NCBI RefSeq assembly: GCF_900465055.1
Contig: NZ_LS483250.1
Location: 2,852,001-2,916,000, forward strand
DNA: 64,000 bases
Origin: Moritella yayanosii
Lineage (GTDB): Bacteria > Pseudomonadota > Gammaproteobacteria > Enterobacterales > Moritellaceae
Reading direction: 5' to 3'
Position numbers and translations under genes: made by a program. How positions within the stretch are numbered: position 1 is the first letter of the stretch; each line of letters opens with the position of its first letter. This document shows positions 59,846 through 64,000 of this stretch, in pieces. The notes below the pieces were generated by a model. It worked only from the letters and a program-made list of their open reading frames with translations. It was not told the origin of the DNA and did no database searches.

Positions 59846-60433
59846 CTAACGGTAGATTTTCCCGGTAAGTGCATCCGTGATCGTGGTTGGTTGCGCAAGT
59901 GCACCCACCGCTTCATCAACAATCGCACCAAGGAGTGACTCTAATTGACTCGCCACTTCCGCGGCAGTAATACACGGCGTAAGTCCGGTTAAATTCGCAC
60001 TGGTTGAGGTAATTGGCCCGCCAAAAGCGAGGCATAATGCTTGAACTGTCGGATGCGCAGAAACACGAACCGCGATACTATCGAATTGTCCAGTTAACCA
60101 TTTTGGTACTTGCGCTTTAGCAGGCATAACCCAAGTTGCAGGCCCTGGCCAGGTTTGCTTAATCTTGTCGATTTGCGTTGCAGATAATTGGGTTAAATCC
60201 ACATAATCATTTAACTGCGCTAAATTAGCGGCAATTAAGATCAAGCCTTTTTCAACCGGACGTTGTTTAATGGTTAATAAGCGTTGAACCGCTAACTCAT
60301 TCATCGGATCGCAACCCAAGCCAAAAACAGCTTCTGTTGGATAAGCAATAACTTGCTGGGTATGTAACGCTGCCACTGCGTTGTTAATAGCTGTTGAATT
60401 ATTCACAGTAATATATCTATTATTAATAGTCAT
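59846..60433 (-). CDS. tsaC: Threonylcarbamoyl-AMP synthase
   Basis: 195 aa from the ATG at 60433. The Sua5/YrdC fold has IAYPTEAVFGLGCDP, KQRPVEKGLILIA and STSANLTG. It makes threonylcarbamoyl-AMP from threonine, bicarbonate and ATP for the t6A modification of tRNAs reading ANN codons. No strong Shine-Dalgarno sequence is seen at its start. It lies between aroE and purE. Confidence 0.94.
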   Translation of the reverse strand: MTINNRYITVNNSTAINNAVAALHTQQVIAYPTEAVFGLGCDPMNELAVQRLLTIKQRPVEKGLILIAANLAQLNDYVDLTQLSATQIDKIKQTWPGPATWVMPAKAQVPKWLTGQFDSIAVRVSAHPTVQALCLAFGGPITSTSANLTGLTPCITAAEVASQLESLLGAIVDEAVGALAQPTTITDALTGKIYR

Positions 60434-60504
60434 AAACAAAAATGGTAGATCACGCTACCATTTCCTACTCTATAACGACAGTTATAAGACTAGTTTATTA
60501 GTCA

Positions 60505-61014
60505 TTACAGTGCTTTTAATTTAGCTTGTAACGCTTCGTCTTTAGCAATAATAATGGCTGCATTAGCTTGACGCTCAGCTTTAACTTTAGCCGCCATTTC
60601 TGGATTACCAATTGCTAACATTTGCGCTGCAAGATAACCGGCATTCTTAGCTCCCGCACTCCCGATTGCAACACAAGCAACAGGTACACCACCAGGCATT
60701 TGCACTGTTGATAATAAAGCGTCCATACCTTGTAACGGGCCCGCGTCGATTGGCACACCAATAACAGGATGAGTAGTGATACCCGCAACCGCACCAGCTA
60801 AATGTGCAGCTAGGCCAGCAGCACAGATAAATACAGCACAACCACGGCTCTCTGCATCTGTCACATACTGATGTGTCGCAGCAGGCGTTCTATGCGCAGA
60901 AGTTACTTTTACTTCGTACTGAATATCAAATGATTTAAGTACCTTTAGTGTACCCTGCATAACCGGCAAATCTGAATCTGAGCCCATTAATACTGCAACA
61001 AATGGTGTAGACAT
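60505..61014 (-). CDS. purE: N5-carboxyaminoimidazole ribonucleotide mutase
   Basis: 169 aa, class I PurE. The phosphate-binding start reads VAVLMGSDSDLPVMQ, followed by SAHRTPAATHQYV, GLAAHLAGAVAG and VPIDAGPLQGMDALLSTVQM. It converts N5-CAIR to CAIR in purine synthesis, which normally requires PurK to make N5-CAIR. purK usually lies beside purE but no purK is present here. It lies between tsaC and yrdD. Confidence 0.97.
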   Translation of the reverse strand: MSTPFVAVLMGSDSDLPVMQGTLKVLKSFDIQYEVKVTSAHRTPAATHQYVTDAESRGCAVFICAAGLAAHLAGAVAGITTHPVIGVPIDAGPLQGMDALLSTVQMPGGVPVACVAIGSAGAKNAGYLAAQMLAIGNPEMAAKVKAERQANAAIIIAKDEALQAKLKAL

Positions 61015-61075
61015 AATTATTCCCTTTCCGTATGAGTTATTTTTAATCGTTAAAATTAATTGATAGTGTTAATCA

Positions 61076-61645
61076 CTATTCTAATAAAGCACGCTTATAG
61101 CCACAGCGTTTCTGTGGACAGATAAGTTGTTTTCCATTACTGGTTTTCTTTTCCACTAATATGGTCCAGTGGCACTCGGGACATATTTCTGAAACTGGTT
61201 TGAGATTAATAATGTATTTACACTTAGGGTATTTATTACAAGAATAAAATATCTTTCCGAAACGTGATTTTTTTTGCAGTAAATCACCCGATTCACATTG
61301 TGGACAAGATATGCCGGTCTCATCTGGCGTTTCTGTTTTCGACATATAATTGCAAGTGGGGAACTGGATACAACCAATAAAGAAGCCATAACGGCCACGT
61401 TTCAATACGAGTTCATGTTGACACTCTGGGCATTCTGAACCAACCAGCACTTTGTCATCTTCGAAATGTGATTGATTTGATAGTGGGCGTGAATACTCAC
61501 AAGTAGGATAATTATTGCAACCTAAAAAAGGCCCTGATTTGGCATTTTTAATACTTAACTCAGCACCGCATTGCGGGCACGTCTCGTACTCTTTTTCCAA
61601 GGCATGTTCATGAACTGTAAATAGTTTGTCATTATGTTTAGACAT
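61076..61645 (-). CDS. yrdD: Topoisomerase-type zinc-finger protein YrdD
   Basis: 189 aa built of four zinc-ribbon repeats: CPQCGAEL...CNNYPTC, CPECQHEL...CIQFPTC, CPQCESGD...CNKYPKC, and a last CPECHWTI...CPQKRC. They match the C-terminal zinc fingers of DNA topoisomerase I. No catalytic domain is present. Function is unknown; DNA binding is likely from the fold. In the aroE-dprA neighbourhood as in E. coli. Confidence 0.9.
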   Translation of the reverse strand: MSKHNDKLFTVHEHALEKEYETCPQCGAELSIKNAKSGPFLGCNNYPTCEYSRPLSNQSHFEDDKVLVGSECPECQHELVLKRGRYGFFIGCIQFPTCNYMSKTETPDETGISCPQCESGDLLQKKSRFGKIFYSCNKYPKCKYIINLKPVSEICPECHWTILVEKKTSNGKQLICPQKRCGYKRALLE

Positions 61646-61752
61646 TTGAACAATTTTTAAGTAAATAATTGATGGGCGGATATTAACAAAACTGACATAT
61701 TATGCCAGTTATTAATGAAAATTCAATCGGCAAGCCACGCTAATACCAACTT

Positions 61753-62229
61753 TTAGTGCAGGTGAACATGGCTTTTAGCCTGGACTAGCTCTTCCATCTG
61801 CGAATATGCTTTTTCACCGTTTGGCACATTAAATAACACCATTAAAATAACCCATTTAATGTCATCAAGGTCCAAATCGGTATTCTCCAGTTCAATTAAA
61901 CGTGCGATGGCCATTTCTCTGGTTTCAATATTTAGCACATTAATATGTTCTAAAAATAAGAGAAAACCACGACATTCGGTGTTGATGTAGAATTGCTCAG
62001 CCTCAGTATAAATTCGTATCGAATTCATACTGGATACTTGCAGGTGAGTTTGCACGCCGCCATTGCGTAACTCGACTAAATTTTCAATCCATGTAATGGC
62101 TTTATGTATTTCAGTTTCAACAAAACCAGCCTGAATTAACTCACCGAGTAAGTCATCTCGATCAACTAAGAACTCAGATTTATTTTGTTCATAAACGTTT
62201 TCGAAAAGATAAATAAGTATATCTAACAT
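61753..62229 (-). CDS. smg: Smg family protein
   Basis: 158 aa from the ATG at 62229 (MLDILIYLFENVY), similar in length to E. coli Smg (157). Conserved parts are CRGFLLFLEHINVLNIETRE and the C-terminal LDDIKWVILMVLFNVPNGEKA. It is a DUF494 protein with no known activity. Its ATG overlaps the dprA stop by one base (TAATG), so it is translationally coupled. Confidence 0.92.
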   Translation of the reverse strand: MLDILIYLFENVYEQNKSEFLVDRDDLLGELIQAGFVETEIHKAITWIENLVELRNGGVQTHLQVSSMNSIRIYTEAEQFYINTECRGFLLFLEHINVLNIETREMAIARLIELENTDLDLDDIKWVILMVLFNVPNGEKAYSQMEELVQAKSHVHLH

Positions 62230-63335
62230 TAGCCCCTCCGTTGCGATCTCACATAACCACCAGGTACAGCATTCACCCAATTATCAAGTTCTAGTTCCAT
62301 TAAACTCGTTAATACCTGGCTAACAGGTTGTTGGCTGCGCTCAGCAATTAGATCTGCTGTCGTTACTTCATAACCGACATTATCTAAGATAGTTTGGTTT
62401 GGCAATGAAACAGTTTCGAGATCAGAGCTGAACAGGTCTGTTTGCTCAAAATTCGTACGTACATTTATATATGTGAGTTCATCGGTAATATCACTTGTTT
62501 GGGTGATGAGTTTCGCACCTTGCTGGATTAGATAATGACAGCCAGCAGCAGCCGGATTATCAATCGCCCCAGGCAGAGCAAATACTTCTCGGCCTTGTTC
62601 AATGGCATAACGTGCAGAAATCAATGAACCACTATTTAATGCGGCTTCAACAACAACAACACCCAGAGAGAGACCACTGACGATGCGATTGCGACGGGGA
62701 AAGTGCTCTGGTCTGGCTTGGGTAAAAGGACTAAACTCAGACACTAATGCACCTTGTTCTCGGATCTGTTGCGCTAATTGTAGATGCCGCTTAGGATAAA
62801 CATTGGCTAAACCTGTGCCTAATACGGCAATCGTCTCGCCCTTGGCTGCTAATACACTACGATGACACTCACTATCAATACCGATCGCGAGCCCACTGGT
62901 GATAACTAATCCCTGTTGGACTAATTCTGCAGCAAAGCTGTGTGCATGACGCTTGCCATAATAACTCGGGGCACGCGTACCAACCATGGCGATTTGCGGT
63001 TTCGATAATAGCTCAACATTGCCTTCGACGTATAACAGTAACGGTGGTGCAGCAATGTTTTTCAAGGTGATGGGATAATCGCTGGCGGTAATAGGAATAA
63101 GGTAACGATTATCTTCTGCGGCAAGCCATTGTAGGTTTCGATCAATACTCTGCCAGTCAGGATTGAGCACGGCTTGTTGCTGTGCGGTATCTAAACCAAG
63201 AGAGTGTAGATACCGCGCTGAACCAGAAAATAATTTAGTTAATGATGTTTTTTGCAATAATTTTAGCGCCCGACTGCCACCAATTTTCGGGACGTCATAT
63301 AACGCTAACCAATATTTATCATGCTCATTAACCAT
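62229..63335 (-). CDS. dprA: DNA processing protein DprA (Smf)
   Basis: 368 aa. The Rossmann core (about 75-290) has VGTRAPSYYGKRHA, SGLAIGIDSECHR, the turn LGTGLANVYPKRH and PRRNRIVSGLS. An N-terminal SAM-like helix-hairpin domain (PKIGGSRALKLLQ) and a C-terminal winged helix (TTADLIAERSQQPVSQVL) flank it. DprA loads RecA on incoming single-stranded DNA in competent bacteria. It is upstream of smg. Confidence 0.95.
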   Translation of the reverse strand: MVNEHDKYWLALYDVPKIGGSRALKLLQKTSLTKLFSGSARYLHSLGLDTAQQQAVLNPDWQSIDRNLQWLAAEDNRYLIPITASDYPITLKNIAAPPLLLYVEGNVELLSKPQIAMVGTRAPSYYGKRHAHSFAAELVQQGLVITSGLAIGIDSECHRSVLAAKGETIAVLGTGLANVYPKRHLQLAQQIREQGALVSEFSPFTQARPEHFPRRNRIVSGLSLGVVVVEAALNSGSLISARYAIEQGREVFALPGAIDNPAAAGCHYLIQQGAKLITQTSDITDELTYINVRTNFEQTDLFSSDLETVSLPNQTILDNVGYEVTTADLIAERSQQPVSQVLTSLMELELDNWVNAVPGGYVRSQRRG

Positions 63336-63357
63336 AATTACACTTACACCCTAGTTA

Positions 63358-64000
63358 TCATAAGTTACTTACCTTATCGTTAAGCTTAATCACTTGTGAG
63401 CTATGTGTGATGAGCGCAAGGCTAACTTTATCGTAAACTTTGAACACCATCATCTCTCCGACTCGTTCATCTGGGAGCTGTAGCTCATTTTTGCCAGAAA
63501 AAAGTTTATCGTATTGATTAATTTGATCACTATAATCAAAATCTAGATCTTGTTCATGACGAATAATGGTTTTACCACGTTTCAATACGGCAAACACATC
63601 ACCAGCACCAACGTTGTCACGCCAACCACGATTTATGATCACCACATCATTTTTACCAATCGCACTGTATTTTTCATCTGCCGCGACAATCAAACCATCG
63701 CTAGCCAGCTGGAAATTACGCGGTTGAAAGTAAACAGGCAAACGGTCTTGCTCAGGCATCGGCAATAATCGGTCACCTTTACGTGCTTCTTTGGTACTTT
63801 TCAAAATCAATAATTTGGCCGGAATGGTTTCCGTGCCGGTATTCACCACACGGGCAATCGCAATAAACTCGACTTCGTTACCCAGATTTTCATTCGTCAC
63901 CGGATCAATATAAGTACGACCGCGACGATAAATACCGTATTGACCCGGTTTTAACGAGCTTGATGCAAAAATACTGTGGCCAACAATAAAGGTGGTATTG
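63358..64000 (-). CDS. LysM-type peptidoglycan-binding protein, 5' part missing
   Basis: The frame is open to the end of the window, so the N-terminus lies outside. The visible 213 residues end in a stop at 63358 and have a DRLLPMPEQDRLP segment, V-V-I-I-N-R-G-W and a repeat-rich beta region, matching the long LysM-domain proteins that lie beside dprA in Vibrio and Shewanella. The LysM repeat itself would be in the missing part, so the call rests on context and similarity of the C-terminal part. It lies 22 bp upstream of dprA. Confidence 0.7.
   Translation of the reverse strand, partial: NTTFIVGHSIFASSSLKPGQYGIYRRGRTYIDPVTNENLGNEVEFIAIARVVNTGTETIPAKLLILKSTKEARKGDRLLPMPEQDRLPVYFQPRNFQLASDGLIVAADEKYSAIGKNDVVIINRGWRDNVGAGDVFAVLKRGKTIIRHEQDLDFDYSDQINQYDKLFSGKNELQLPDERVGEMMVFKVYDKVSLALITHSSQVIKLNDKVSNL

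Overview
The window comes from a marine gammaproteobacterium, most likely a Moritella. The strongest clue is argininosuccinate lyase fused to a short N-acetylglutamate synthase domain (argH(A)), at the end of a bipolar argE / argCBFGH(A) cluster. That arrangement is known from Moritella and close relatives. The S10-spc-alpha ribosomal cluster, priA-argS-ftsN-hslVU, pldB-yigL and yrdA-aroE-tsaC-purE-yrdD-smg-dprA blocks are also typical of Vibrio/Shewanella-like gammaproteobacteria. Genus assignment is inference from gene content.

Layout. 1-1030: decayed transposase remnants (IS4-like, then IS630-like). 1024-1586: three tandem ~182-191 bp repeats, each a damaged, insertion-bearing copy of tRNA-Asp plus its terminator. 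1536-7104: ribosomal RNA operon rrn1 on the minus strand (promoter, 16S, tRNA-Glu, 23S, 5S, tRNA-Asp, terminator). 7403-21287: the alpha, spc and S10 operons, all on the minus strand, so about 20 kb of ribosome genes is transcribed in one direction. rpmJ and rpmD are short genes inside it.

21456-28846: arginine biosynthesis. argC, argB, argF, argG and argH(A) run on the minus strand and argE diverges; the shared control region carries two ARG boxes 21 bp apart. 29001-38447: ppc, metF, metL, metJ, an S4-domain protein, a short malic enzyme and rpmE. metL/metJ and metF carry tandem Met boxes, so MetJ probably controls its neighbours. 38681-45322: priA, argS, ftsN, hslV, hslU. 45409-52559: a small unknown ORF, pldB, yigL, a large lipoprotein, a YhiN-type flavoprotein, a PhnA-like zinc protein and a SerC of the Methanosarcina/alphaproteobacterial type.

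52640-58249: a second rRNA operon, rrn2, also on the minus strand, with tRNA-Ile and tRNA-Ala in the spacer, no distal tRNA-Asp, and two tandem promoters where rrn1 shows one. 58346-64000: yrdA, aroE, tsaC, purE (without purK), yrdD, smg, dprA and a LysM-type protein cut by the window end.

The window is mainly core genome. The least explained parts are the tRNA-Asp-like tandem array at the rrn1 end, the differing rrn promoters and leaders, the alpha-operon leader hairpins, and a few small inverted repeats and ORFs.
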